Origin: UBA7672 sp040398465 | GTDB lineage: Bacteria > Pseudomonadota > Alphaproteobacteria > Caulobacterales > Hyphomonadaceae | DNA: 64,000 nt | NCBI GenBank assembly: GCA_040398465.1 | Contig: JBBAUA010000014.1 | Coordinates: 9,567 to 73,566 of the forward strand | Direction: 5' to 3' | Shown here: piece by piece, positions 9,572 to 17,415 of the stretch | Position numbering within the stretch: position 1 is the stretch's first letter | Layout: every line of letters begins with the position of its first letter | Translations under genes and position numbers: made by a program | The notes under the pieces: generated by a model | Database searches by the model: none | What the model saw: the letters and a program-made list of their open reading frames with translations, nothing else | What the model was told of the DNA's origin: nothing

Positions 9572-10525
9572 ATGCGCAATCTCGCTCTCCTCCTTGCTGT
9601 AACCGTCGCCGCCTGCTCCGGCCCCACGCCTCCGCCTGGCACGCGCGCCGCCGAGCAGCCGCGCTACACCGCGCCCGCCCCGATCATGACGTGGAACGAT
9701 CTCCTCTCGCGCCCGAAGGTCTCGCCGACCCACAGCATCCAGTGGGGCGAGGGCGCCACCGACATTGCAGATCTCTGGCTGCCCGACGGCGCAGGCCCGC
9801 ATCCGGTCGTCCTCATGGTCCATGGCGGTTGCTGGCAGAAGGCAATCGCAGACCGCACGCTGATGAACTGGGCGGCGGATGATCTCCGCAAGCGGGGCAT
9901 GGCTGTCTGGAACATCGAGTATCGCGGCGTCGATGAAGTCGGCGGCGGCTACCCCGGCACCTTCACCGATGTCGCCCGCGCCGCCGATGCGTTGCGCGAC
10001 CAGGCCGCCACGTACAATCTGGACCTGACGCGCGTCGCCGCATTCGGACATTCGGCCGGCGGACACCTCGCGCTCTGGCTTGCTGGCCGTAACCGCCTGC
10101 CTGGAACGAGCCCCACGCACATCGACAACCCGCTCCCGCTCGTCGGCGTGGTGAATTCTGGCGGCCTCGCGGACCTTGCCGGCTCCGTCGGCGTAACGGA
10201 CCGCAGCTGCCTCGCCGATATCTACGATCAGCTCGTCGGCAGAATCGGCCCCGCGCGCGGCAACGTCCTGTCCGATACCTCGCCTGCCGAACTCCTGCCG
10301 CTGCGCGTGCCGCAGGTCAGCGTGAACGGCCACCGCGATCGCATCGCGCCACCGGTGCTCGGCGAAAACTGGGCGCGGAAGGCAAGGGCGGCCGGAGATC
10401 AATCCACGGTCGAGGTCGTCCTCGAAACCGGCCATGTCGAACTGGTCTCGCCGGGTTCGGAAGCGTGGAAAATCCAGGCAGCGGCGCTCGCGCGCATGCT
10501 GGGCGTCAGGTCTTCCGGCGGCTGA
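9572..10525 (+). CDS. Alpha/beta hydrolase lipoprotein, possible kynurenine formamidase
   Basis: 317 residues. The ATG at 9572 has GAGGGA upstream and begins a lipoprotein signal (LLLAVTVAACSG), so the mature protein should be membrane-anchored. The hydrolase parts are in order: oxyanion motif VHGGCWQK, nucleophile Ser161 in FGHSAGGHLALW, acid in NGHRDRIAPP, and His in ETGHVEL. HGGxW is characteristic of alpha/beta-fold kynurenine formamidases, and the gene is divergent from kynU, so N-formylkynurenine is a reasonable substrate guess. The lipid anchor argues against that, since formamidase normally works in the cytoplasm; a general esterase is the alternative. Confidence 0.82.
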   Translation: MRNLALLLAVTVAACSGPTPPPGTRAAEQPRYTAPAPIMTWNDLLSRPKVSPTHSIQWGEGATDIADLWLPDGAGPHPVVLMVHGGCWQKAIADRTLMNWAADDLRKRGMAVWNIEYRGVDEVGGGYPGTFTDVARAADALRDQAATYNLDLTRVAAFGHSAGGHLALWLAGRNRLPGTSPTHIDNPLPLVGVVNSGGLADLAGSVGVTDRSCLADIYDQLVGRIGPARGNVLSDTSPAELLPLRVPQVSVNGHRDRIAPPVLGENWARKARAAGDQSTVEVVLETGHVELVSPGSEAWKIQAAALARMLGVRSSGG

Positions 10526-10528
10526 TCT

Positions 10529-11293
10529 CTATGCCTCGCGGCTGTTCGAAGCGTCACCGCCAAAAGCGGCGTTCGTGCGCTCGTAGAAATCGCGCAGCGG
10601 ATCGGCCACGCGGCCTAGCGCGTCGAGATCGTGAATCACCATCCGCTGGTTGCGGCATGTCGCTATTCCGTTGTCCCGGATGGCCTTCAGCACGCGGTTG
10701 ATGTGAACGGCAGACAGCCCGAGATAATCGCCAAGCTGGCTCTGGGTCATCGGCAGGAAGAACTCACGCGCATCGCGCGCGATCGTGCCTGAAACGACAA
10801 GCCGTCCATGCAGCTGCGCGATCAGCATCGCCGGTCATTCTTCCGCGCTCCCGCGCCGGAGGCTGACGATCCAGCTGTGAAGCCGGCGCTCTTCTTCGAC
10901 GATCTGCCACGCGCATCGCACCGAGACATCCGGATCCTGGTCACAGATGTCGCGCAGCTTGCGATGGTCGATCTGTTCAACGACCGTATCGGAGAGCGTG
11001 ACGATCGAGTCCGGGTGCCGGTTCACGAACATGCTCTTCACGGCGAACAGGTCGCCCGGCAGGAAAACGAGAATGTACTGATTGCGCCCGTCGGGCAGCG
11101 TGCGCACGCGCCCCGTCCAACCCTGCACGAGGCGATAGACGAAAGGATGTTCCGCGTCGCCCTCAACGAGCGTCCGGCCGGCAGGTATCGAGCGGCGATC
11201 GCTGCTCATCAACGAGATGATCTTGCGCTCGCCCCTCTGCACGGCGGGCAGTAGTTCGGTGCGGTGAAGCGCAAAGCGCTCGGCGTTCGGCAA
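10529..11293 (-). pseudogene. Crp/Fnr-family regulator interrupted by an in-frame TGA
   Basis: The first part, from a TTG at 11291-11293 (GGGAG seven bases upstream), encodes a cyclic-nucleotide-binding-like beta-barrel (LPDGRNQYILVFLPGDLFAV) and the dimer helix ending LHSWIVSLRRGSAEE. A TGA at 10835-10837 then stops the frame. The same frame continues (MLIAQLHGRLVVSG) into a clear HTH (MTQSQLGDYLGLSAVHINRVLKAI). In relatives the stop position is an arginine, so one CGA-to-TGA change explains it. Either the regulator is dead, or the HTH half is made separately from the ATG at 10826-10828, or this is a base error. The frame is also open up to a TTG at 11326. Confidence 0.85.
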
Positions 11294-11302
11294 GAAGATG
11301 CT

Positions 11303-11321
11303 CCCACGTAGGTTACGTGGG
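11303..11321. promoter_or_regulatory. Palindrome at the 5' end of the Crp/Fnr gene
   Basis: CCCACGTAGGTTACGTGGG is a perfect inverted repeat with 8-base arms and a 3-base centre. It lies just upstream of the preferred TTG start, where an autoregulatory operator would sit. If the upstream TTG at 11326 were the start it would fall inside the gene. Confidence 0.45.
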
Positions 11322-11527
11322 AACAAGGAACTCGACTGCTTCTCGGTTCCCGTCGTTGATGCAAGTTAAGGCGATTCATGCGTCGGGGTCATTTCCGCCC
11401 GGGTCCCGCCATCTCGCGTCCCGCTCCGTCAGACACCGGCGTTTGCGCATTGCGGTATGCAATCGTCAGCGTCGGCCGCACGAAAGTCCCACGTCAGATT
11501 GGCAGATTGAGGTCGAGCAGGTCGGGG

Positions 11528-11929
11528 CTAGGTTTGCGTGCCCGTCATGCGGACGATCACCTCGACCGACCGCACCTTGGCTCCCGCCGGAATCTCCGGA
11601 AGCCCTTCCACACGGATCGAGTCGCCGGGAATGTCGTGCAGCACGCCATTCTCTTCGAAAAAGAGGTGGTGGTGATCAGAAACGTTGGTGTCGAAATAGG
11701 TCCGCTCGGTATCCAGGGTGATGCGCTTCATCAGGCCCGCCGAGACGAACTGGTTGAGCGTATTGTACACCGTCGCCAGCGACACCCGCACGCCCGCCTT
11801 CCGCGCCATTGCCGCAACGTCGTCGGCCGTGACGTGCCGGTCCAGACCGTCAAACAAAAGGCCGCCGATCGCGATCCGTTTGGGGGTCGCGCGAAGGCCG
11901 GCAGACTGGAGTCGGGTCTCTGTCTTCAT
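11528..11929 (-). CDS. irr: Irr-type iron response regulator (Fur superfamily)
   Basis: 133 residues. Irr controls haem and iron genes in alphaproteobacteria by sensing haem synthesis. The Fur-type winged helix is followed by VSLATVYNTLNQFVSAGL (recognition helix), then RTYFDTNVSDHHHLFFEE, whose HHH cluster and TYFDTN sequence are characteristic of Irr and not of Fur, Zur or Mur, and a C-terminal half with DIPGDSI and LPEIPAG. The N-terminal haem regulatory Cys-Pro motif of Bradyrhizobium Irr is absent, as in many Irr proteins. A perfect Irr-box-like palindrome lies just upstream of the ATG, suggesting autoregulation. Confidence 0.9.
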   Translation of the reverse strand: MKTETRLQSAGLRATPKRIAIGGLLFDGLDRHVTADDVAAMARKAGVRVSLATVYNTLNQFVSAGLMKRITLDTERTYFDTNVSDHHHLFFEENGVLHDIPGDSIRVEGLPEIPAGAKVRSVEVIVRMTGTQT

Positions 11930-11936
11930 TGCTCGG

Positions 11937-11951
11937 CTAGAATGGTTCTAG
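11937..11951. promoter_or_regulatory. Irr-box-like operator
   Basis: CTAGAATGGTTCTAG, a perfect palindrome with 6-base arms and a 3-base centre, starts 7 bases upstream of the irr start codon. It matches the TAGAA-N3-TTCTA core of the iron control element bound by Irr and related proteins. So close to the ATG it would act by blocking transcription. Confidence 0.65.
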
Positions 11952-12113
11952 TCTGCGCCCAATGCAAGTGCCTTGGCGTCACAGGCGAAATCCCGCAAAT
12001 CCCGTCGCTTGGGCGCCACAGCCATCAAGCCGCCGTGACCATGGGGAGCCGCCCTTGCGCCTGCCGCCGTACCGCCCGATAGCAAGCCACAAACTACCGG
12101 GGAGTGAACGCGC

Positions 12114-13319
12114 GTGACCAGCCCGTCGACCGGCCCGCTTGCGGGCGTGAAGATCCTGGACCTGTCCACTGTCGTGCTCGGCCCCTACGCCACGCAGCTG
12201 ATGGGCGACATGGGCGCCGACGTCATAAAGGTTGAAAACGGCGCGGGCGACATCATGCGCCACGCCGGCCCGTCGCCTGCGCCCGGCATGGGCGCCATCT
12301 ACATGGGCTGTAACCGCAACAAGCGCGCCATCCTTCTCGATCTCAAGAATCCGGAAGGCCTCGAGGCGCTGCGCCGTCTCGTGAAGCAGTCCGATGTTTT
12401 CTTCACCAATGTCCGTATGGACGGCCTGAAGCGCCTCGGCCTCGGCTATGAAGATCTAAAGGCGCTGAAGCACGACATCATCTACGTCCATTGCGCAGGC
12501 TACGGCGCAGATGGTCCGTATGCGGGCAAACCTGCCTATGACGATCTCATCCAGGCAGGCTCCGGCATTGCCGACCTCTTCCACGTCCGCGATGGCGGCC
12601 CGCCGCGCTACATGCCTGCCCTGATGGCCGACAAGGTCTCCGGCCTCCACGCAACCTACGCCACGATCGCGGGCCTCTACGCCAAGGCCACCACGGGCGA
12701 GGGCCAGTTCATCGAGGCGCCAATGCTGGAATCCTTCACCGCCTTCAATCTCGTCGAGAACCTCTACGGCCACACCTTCAAGCCGCCGATGGCGCAAATG
12801 GCCTATACGCGTTCGTCCAGCATCAACCGTATGCCTTATCCGACGAAGGACGGCTATATCGGCATCATGCCCTACAGCGACAAGCAGTGGGTGACGTTCT
12901 TCGAACTCGGCGGCCGCCCTGAAGTGATGACCGAAGATCCGCGCTTCTCCACCTACAATGCTCGAACCGCAAACATCGGCGCGCTGTATCAACTCGTCGG
13001 CGAAGTCGCCGCCACCAAGACAACGGATGAATGGCTCGAGCTTCTCGGCAAGGCCGACATCCCCTGTGCGCGATGCTCGACCCTGCAGGAAGTTCTCGAA
13101 GACCCGCACCTGCGCGAAACCGGCTTCATCCACGAGCGCAGCCACCCGGCAGGCTTCCCCTATCTCGCCATGCAGCACCCGGTGAAATTCACCGGCACCC
13201 CCGCCGACATCCGCATCGAGCCCCCGCTGCTCGGCGAACACACAGTTGAAGTGCTGCTTGAGCTCGGCTTCCCGCAGGCAGACGCCGAGCGGATGGCCAA
13301 GGAAGCTGCCAAGACGTAG
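12114..13319 (+). CDS. Family III CoA-transferase (CaiB/BaiF)
   Basis: 401 residues. Transfers CoA between carboxylic acids through an aspartyl-CoA intermediate. The N-terminus GVKILDLSTVVLGPYATQLM and GADVIKVENGAGD are classic for the family, as are NRNKRAILLDLKNPEG and LLGEHTVEVLLELGF near the C-terminus. The probable catalytic Asp is in LMADKVSGLHA. The GTG at 12114 has GGGGAG about 9 bases upstream. Substrate is unknown: members act on carnitine, oxalate, bile acids, methylacyl-CoA and others. It stands alone, converging with the RyR gene 3 bases away. Confidence 0.92.
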   Translation: MTSPSTGPLAGVKILDLSTVVLGPYATQLMGDMGADVIKVENGAGDIMRHAGPSPAPGMGAIYMGCNRNKRAILLDLKNPEGLEALRRLVKQSDVFFTNVRMDGLKRLGLGYEDLKALKHDIIYVHCAGYGADGPYAGKPAYDDLIQAGSGIADLFHVRDGGPPRYMPALMADKVSGLHATYATIAGLYAKATTGEGQFIEAPMLESFTAFNLVENLYGHTFKPPMAQMAYTRSSSINRMPYPTKDGYIGIMPYSDKQWVTFFELGGRPEVMTEDPRFSTYNARTANIGALYQLVGEVAATKTTDEWLELLGKADIPCARCSTLQEVLEDPHLRETGFIHERSHPAGFPYLAMQHPVKFTGTPADIRIEPPLLGEHTVEVLLELGFPQADAERMAKEAAKT

Positions 13320-13322
13320 CGC

Positions 13323-13691
13323 TTAGGTCAAAGCATCCACCACCGCGTTCACCAGCGCATCCTTGCGCTGCTCGAATGCGGGAAGGTCGCGATAGGGGAT
13401 CATCATCGGATGCGTCTTCTTCTTCGCGTCCTTGGCCTTCCCGAACTTCCAGCCATCGACTTTTTTCTGCGCCATCCACTGGTCGTGCTGGGCCGACGCG
13501 TGCGCGTTCGGATTTGCGATACGCCATTTGATTGAGACGACCGACGCGTCCTTCATCCATTTCGGCGCGCGCGACCAGGGCGGGGCGGGCGTCTGTCCGT
13601 TCGCCTTCTGCCAGGCGCGCACGGCCTCATGCATCACGTGCGCGATTTTTTGGATCGCTTCCGCATCGGGTTCCGAAGCGCTCTTTCTCAT
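13323..13691 (-). CDS. Stand-alone RyR-domain protein
   Basis: 122 residues made almost wholly of one RyR (ryanodine-receptor repeat) domain. Visible are ANGQTPAPPWSRAPKWMK, HDQWMAQKKVDGWKFGKAK, KKKTHPMMIPYRDLP and EQRKDALVNAVVDAL, matching the family order of conserved W, H-x-x-W, GW-x-x-G, K-x-HP and P-Y-x-x-L-P. No signal peptide or membrane helix, so cytoplasmic. In bacteria the domain is thought to bind a small ligand, but its role is not established. It is divergent from a membrane protein that itself ends in a RyR-like domain, with 147 bases between them, so the two are likely coregulated. Confidence 0.85.
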   Translation of the reverse strand: MRKSASEPDAEAIQKIAHVMHEAVRAWQKANGQTPAPPWSRAPKWMKDASVVSIKWRIANPNAHASAQHDQWMAQKKVDGWKFGKAKDAKKKTHPMMIPYRDLPAFEQRKDALVNAVVDALT

Positions 13692-13838
13692 TCTCGGCCC
13701 CCGTTACTGTCCATCGCCCCCCACTTGGAAGCATGGCCTTGGTAGCACGCGAATTCTTCACACTGTAGCCTTTGCGGCGGTCGCAATTTGCCCCTAACGT
13801 CCGTACACCCTCCCTCGGGAGGCAAGGGGATATCGCTC

Positions 13839-15710
13839 ATGGTCGTCGCCCATGCCGAGGTGAGTGCGCGTCCCGTCGGCGGCCGTGGCAGGGCCTTCCT
13901 CACCGTGTGGTGGACACTCGCGATCCTCTCCGGCATCGCAGCCCTGGCCTTGGCGGCAATGGGCTGGCTGATCGAACTTGGTGTGCCGAAAGACGCGCCG
14001 GACATCATCGACATCGCTGTTCGCACCGTGAAGGTGCTGCTGCTGTCGGACATCTATTACGACCCCGTACAAAACACGGAAGCCGCCCCTCTCCTTGAAT
14101 ACGCTCGCGCCCTTGGCGTGCTGGCCTCGCTCCTCGTCGGTCTCCGCCTGCTTGCGCTGGCCATTGGCTCGCGCCTGTCGGATTTCATGTATGCGCTCTT
14201 CATCGGACGGCACCATGTCGTGATCGGCGATGGCCCCGCCGCTCAGGAATATGCAGCAGCCCACAACGCCATGTTCAAGGGACGAGCAATCCATCTGGCC
14301 TCCGAGCGCATGTCCACCGGCCACCGCCTCGCGACATGGCAGCGCCGCGGCCAGCTCAAGGCCCAGCTGCGCCACGCCAGGGCTGGGTCCGCGCGCCGCA
14401 TAGTCGTGGACGAGGGCGATGACGCCGACACCTGGCAGACCGCATATCAGGCCGCGCGCGCCTGCCCAAAGGCCGAGGTGCTGGCGCACATCGCCGATCC
14501 CTGGATCCGTGACCGCCTCAGCCGCGACCGCGCGATCGACCAGCGCGCCACGCCGCGACTGATGCCGTTCTCATACGCCGGCGGCGCCGCGCGGCAGGTC
14601 ATGCTTGCCCACCCGCCCTACCTCCTTGCGCAGGCGATCGGCGCGAGCGTCCAGCATATTCTGGTCGTCGGGTTCGGACAGGTCGGGGAGGCCATCGCCC
14701 GTGAGTTCGTCGTCACCTGCGTCACGCCCGGCGATCACAAGCTGATGGTCACCGTCGTCGATCCGCTGGCTATCACTACCGTCGAGCCGGACTTCCGCGG
14801 CCGACACGAGGAGCTCGTCAAGCACGTCGACTTCGAATTCATCGCCGGCGATCTACGTCTCGCCGACACCCGCGCCGACGGCCTCATCGACCGCCTGAAG
14901 AAGCGCGCGGCGAAGGCGCCGGTCTGCGCAGTCTATGTTGCGATCGACCTCGAAAACCAGCCGCTGGGTCTCGCCTTCGCCATCCGCGCCATGGCGCTGC
15001 GCCACGACCTCTTTCTCGCGCCGATCTTCCTCTGCGCCCAGCATGGCGCCGGTCTGCCGAGCGTGCGCCACGGCGTCGGTCTGGTCGGCGGTCCTGCAGA
15101 TGTCCAGGAAGAGCGCGAGAAGCAGGCGCTTGCCGAAGGAAAGCTCTGCAATCTCCGCGTCGTCTCTTTCGGCGCCTGGCCCGCAGCACTCGATGGTGCG
15201 GGCATGCTGGAGAATCCCTACGACGCGCAGGCCCGGCGTTATCACGAGGAATACACGCGCCAGTTCGCCAGCCATGAGCGGCGCAGCGCAGGCGCGGTAA
15301 CCGGCGCTGCGAAATCGTGGGACGAACTTACCGACCAGCTCCGCGTCTCCAACCGCCGCGCTGCGGCGCACATGCGCACCAAGGCGTTCGTGAGGAATTA
15401 CGATCTCGGTCGCTGGCTTGCCGCCGACGGCGGCTATCGCGAGTGCCACGAATTGCCGCCGGCCGCTGGCGCGTTTCCGACACCTGACGAGCCCGACATG
15501 GCGATGGCGAAGCTGGAGCATCAACGCTGGATGCTCGACCGCTTTCTCGATGGCTGGCGTCCCGGCGGCCGCAGCGACTACTACCGGACGCGCAAGACGC
15601 TCATCCCCTTCGAACAGCTGTCGCCGGAAGAGGTCGCAAAGGACAATGCGGTGGTTGAAACAACGCGCGCGCTGATGAAGGAAGCGGCGGCGAAGAAGCG
15701 GAAGTCCTGA
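13839..15710 (+). CDS. Two-helix membrane protein with Rossmann (TrkA-N-like) and C-terminal RyR domain
   Basis: 623 residues from the ATG at 13839 (AAGGGGA eight bases upstream). Two membrane helices sit near residues 18-45 and 88-115, with a short stretch between them that could be a re-entrant loop but has no potassium-channel filter. A first dinucleotide-binding-like fold begins HHVVIGDGPAAQEYAA and a second begins HILVVGFGQVGEAIARE (GxGxxG), like the RCK/TrkA-N domains that gate ion channels. The C-terminus (KLEHQRWMLDRFLDGWRP, then YYRTRKTLIPFEQLSPEE) is a RyR domain. It is probably a ligand-gated channel or membrane sensor, paired with the divergent stand-alone RyR gene. Confidence 0.8.
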   Translation: MVVAHAEVSARPVGGRGRAFLTVWWTLAILSGIAALALAAMGWLIELGVPKDAPDIIDIAVRTVKVLLLSDIYYDPVQNTEAAPLLEYARALGVLASLLVGLRLLALAIGSRLSDFMYALFIGRHHVVIGDGPAAQEYAAAHNAMFKGRAIHLASERMSTGHRLATWQRRGQLKAQLRHARAGSARRIVVDEGDDADTWQTAYQAARACPKAEVLAHIADPWIRDRLSRDRAIDQRATPRLMPFSYAGGAARQVMLAHPPYLLAQAIGASVQHILVVGFGQVGEAIAREFVVTCVTPGDHKLMVTVVDPLAITTVEPDFRGRHEELVKHVDFEFIAGDLRLADTRADGLIDRLKKRAAKAPVCAVYVAIDLENQPLGLAFAIRAMALRHDLFLAPIFLCAQHGAGLPSVRHGVGLVGGPADVQEEREKQALAEGKLCNLRVVSFGAWPAALDGAGMLENPYDAQARRYHEEYTRQFASHERRSAGAVTGAAKSWDELTDQLRVSNRRAAAHMRTKAFVRNYDLGRWLAADGGYRECHELPPAAGAFPTPDEPDMAMAKLEHQRWMLDRFLDGWRPGGRSDYYRTRKTLIPFEQLSPEEVAKDNAVVETTRALMKEAAAKKRKS

Positions 15711-15774
15711 ACCCGACGGACGTCAGGACGGATCGGCAGGCACGCATCAGCAGGCACGTATCGAAAGGTTTGGA

Positions 15775-16002
15775 TCAGGCGACGCGGCGGATGAAGAAGT
15801 TCTTCGGCTTGGGCGCTTCGGTTGCTTCAGCGATTTCGTGGAAAGTCGTCCGAACGTCGAGCCCGAACGTGTCGAGCGCGTTCATCGCGGCCTCGAGATC
15901 GGCCATGGCGATGCGCCAGACGGGAACGCCGTCGATCCGGTCATCGGCATCTTCGCCTATCAGGGCGCAGTAGCGTCGTGCGAGTTGCTCATAGCTAGTC
16001 AT
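15775..16002 (-). CDS. Small conserved-looking protein of unknown function
   Basis: 75 residues from the ATG at 16000-16002 (AGGGA eight bases upstream); ATG at 16011 is an alternative. The composition is that of a real soluble alpha/beta protein (SYEQLARRYCALIGEDADDR, then VWRIAMADLEAAMNALDTFG), with no signal peptide or membrane helix. It ends PKPKNFFIRRVA. I do not recognise the family. It lies alone between the RyR-Rossmann gene (convergent) and the tandem TetR gene (divergent). Confidence 0.55.
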   Translation of the reverse strand: MTSYEQLARRYCALIGEDADDRIDGVPVWRIAMADLEAAMNALDTFGLDVRTTFHEIAEATEAPKPKNFFIRRVA

Positions 16003-16181
16003 GGGGTCCATCCCTGATGGTTCCTCGAAACCATGGAGCAAGGCTCAAGCCAACAAGCTGAGTTTTTCGTTAATCCCCGGTTCATGGCGCAAAAACGGGC
16101 CTTTCTGATGATTGCCGCGGCGCGGAATTCGCGGTTGAGTGATCGGAAGCGGTTTCGCGTGGCACGGGAAGCGTAGGTGTC

Positions 16182-17411
16182 ATGACAGGGGAAACCCAGG
16201 ATGAGACAGCGGGAGCGGTTCCAGGCGACCGGTTCCAGCGCCGCCGCGCCGACATCATCGCGGCCGCAATCCCCGTTCTCAACGACCAGGGCTTCAACGG
16301 CATGCACCTGACGGCCGTGGCCGAACTGATCGGCCTGCGGGCAACCGGCGTGACCTACTATTTCCCCCGAAAGGAGGAGCTGGCGGTCGCCTGCCTTGAA
16401 GCAGGCTTCGCCGCCTTGCATGGCATGCTCGACGCGGCGGAGGCCGAAACGGACGCAGCCTCCCGGATCGCGCGTCTGATCGGCCTCCATGTCGCGCGCG
16501 AGGCCGAGGTGCGCAGGGGTGAGGCCGCGCCGCTGGCTTCCTTCGCCGCAATCCGAGCCCTTGATGGCCCCCCCCGCGCGCGCGTGGCTGAAGGTTACAA
16601 GCGCATGTTCCACCGCATGCGCGGCCTGCTGGATGCGCCGGAAATCGCCCGCCTCGACGCAGCAGACCGCACCATCCGCGCCATCCTGCTGCTCGAACAG
16701 CTCGCCTGGTCCAGTTCATGGCTCGACGGGTACGATCTTGATCTCTTTCCGCGCCTCGCTGCGCGGATGACCGACATGGTGACCCACGGCATGATCCGCG
16801 CCGGAGACGCCCACGCGCCATGCCCCGTGGATCCGCGCACCGGCGCGACCGACTTGGCGAAGGAGAGCTTTCTCGTAGCCGCCACGCGCCAGATAAACGC
16901 GCATGGCTATCGCGGCGCATCGGTGGACCGCATCTCGGCGAGCCTGAACCGCACCAAGGGCGCCTTCTATCATCACAACGAGGCGAAGGATGATCTTGTC
17001 GCCGCCTGCTTCCGCCGCTCGTTCAGCATCGCCAGCGAGGCGCAGCGCCAGGCGCGTGCGTTGCCGGGGACTGAACGTGATCGCCTCATCTCCGCCGTGG
17101 CGGGCCTCATCCGGTTCCAGCTCGGCGCCGAGGGGCCGCTGCTGCGCGCTTCGGTGCTGTCGTCGATGCCCCACGCCTATCAGGTCGAGATCATCTCACA
17201 GTCCGACCGCGTGAGCCGCCAGTTCGGGGCCAGGATCGCCGACGCCATCGCCGACGGCTCGATCCGCCCGGTGGATCCCGCCATTGCCGGCGCAATCGTG
17301 CACGCCGCAGTCAACGTCGCATCCGACATTCGCGACCTCACATTTGCCGCCGAGCCGGACATCGTCGACCGACTGGTGCGCGCGATCTTCAGCGGCCTGG
17401 ATTCAGCCTGA
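16182..17411 (+). CDS. Tandem TetR regulator (two fused TetR units)
   Basis: 409 residues, twice the TetR length. The first unit has an HTH at about residues 20-75 (VAELIGLRATGVTYYFPRKE) and a ligand-domain-like half to about 210. The second has its own HTH at about 225-282 (VDRISASLNRTKGAFYHHNE) with its own C-terminal half. TetR proteins act as dimers, so this could work as a single-chain pseudo-dimer with two different DNA-reading heads and two different ligand pockets. The frame is continuous, so it is not an assembly join. Its target is unknown; the exported protein gene converges 4 bases downstream. Confidence 0.88.
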   Translation: MTGETQDETAGAVPGDRFQRRRADIIAAAIPVLNDQGFNGMHLTAVAELIGLRATGVTYYFPRKEELAVACLEAGFAALHGMLDAAEAETDAASRIARLIGLHVAREAEVRRGEAAPLASFAAIRALDGPPRARVAEGYKRMFHRMRGLLDAPEIARLDAADRTIRAILLLEQLAWSSSWLDGYDLDLFPRLAARMTDMVTHGMIRAGDAHAPCPVDPRTGATDLAKESFLVAATRQINAHGYRGASVDRISASLNRTKGAFYHHNEAKDDLVAACFRRSFSIASEAQRQARALPGTERDRLISAVAGLIRFQLGAEGPLLRASVLSSMPHAYQVEIISQSDRVSRQFGARIADAIADGSIRPVDPAIAGAIVHAAVNVASDIRDLTFAAEPDIVDRLVRAIFSGLDSA

Positions 17412-17415
17412 GCCG

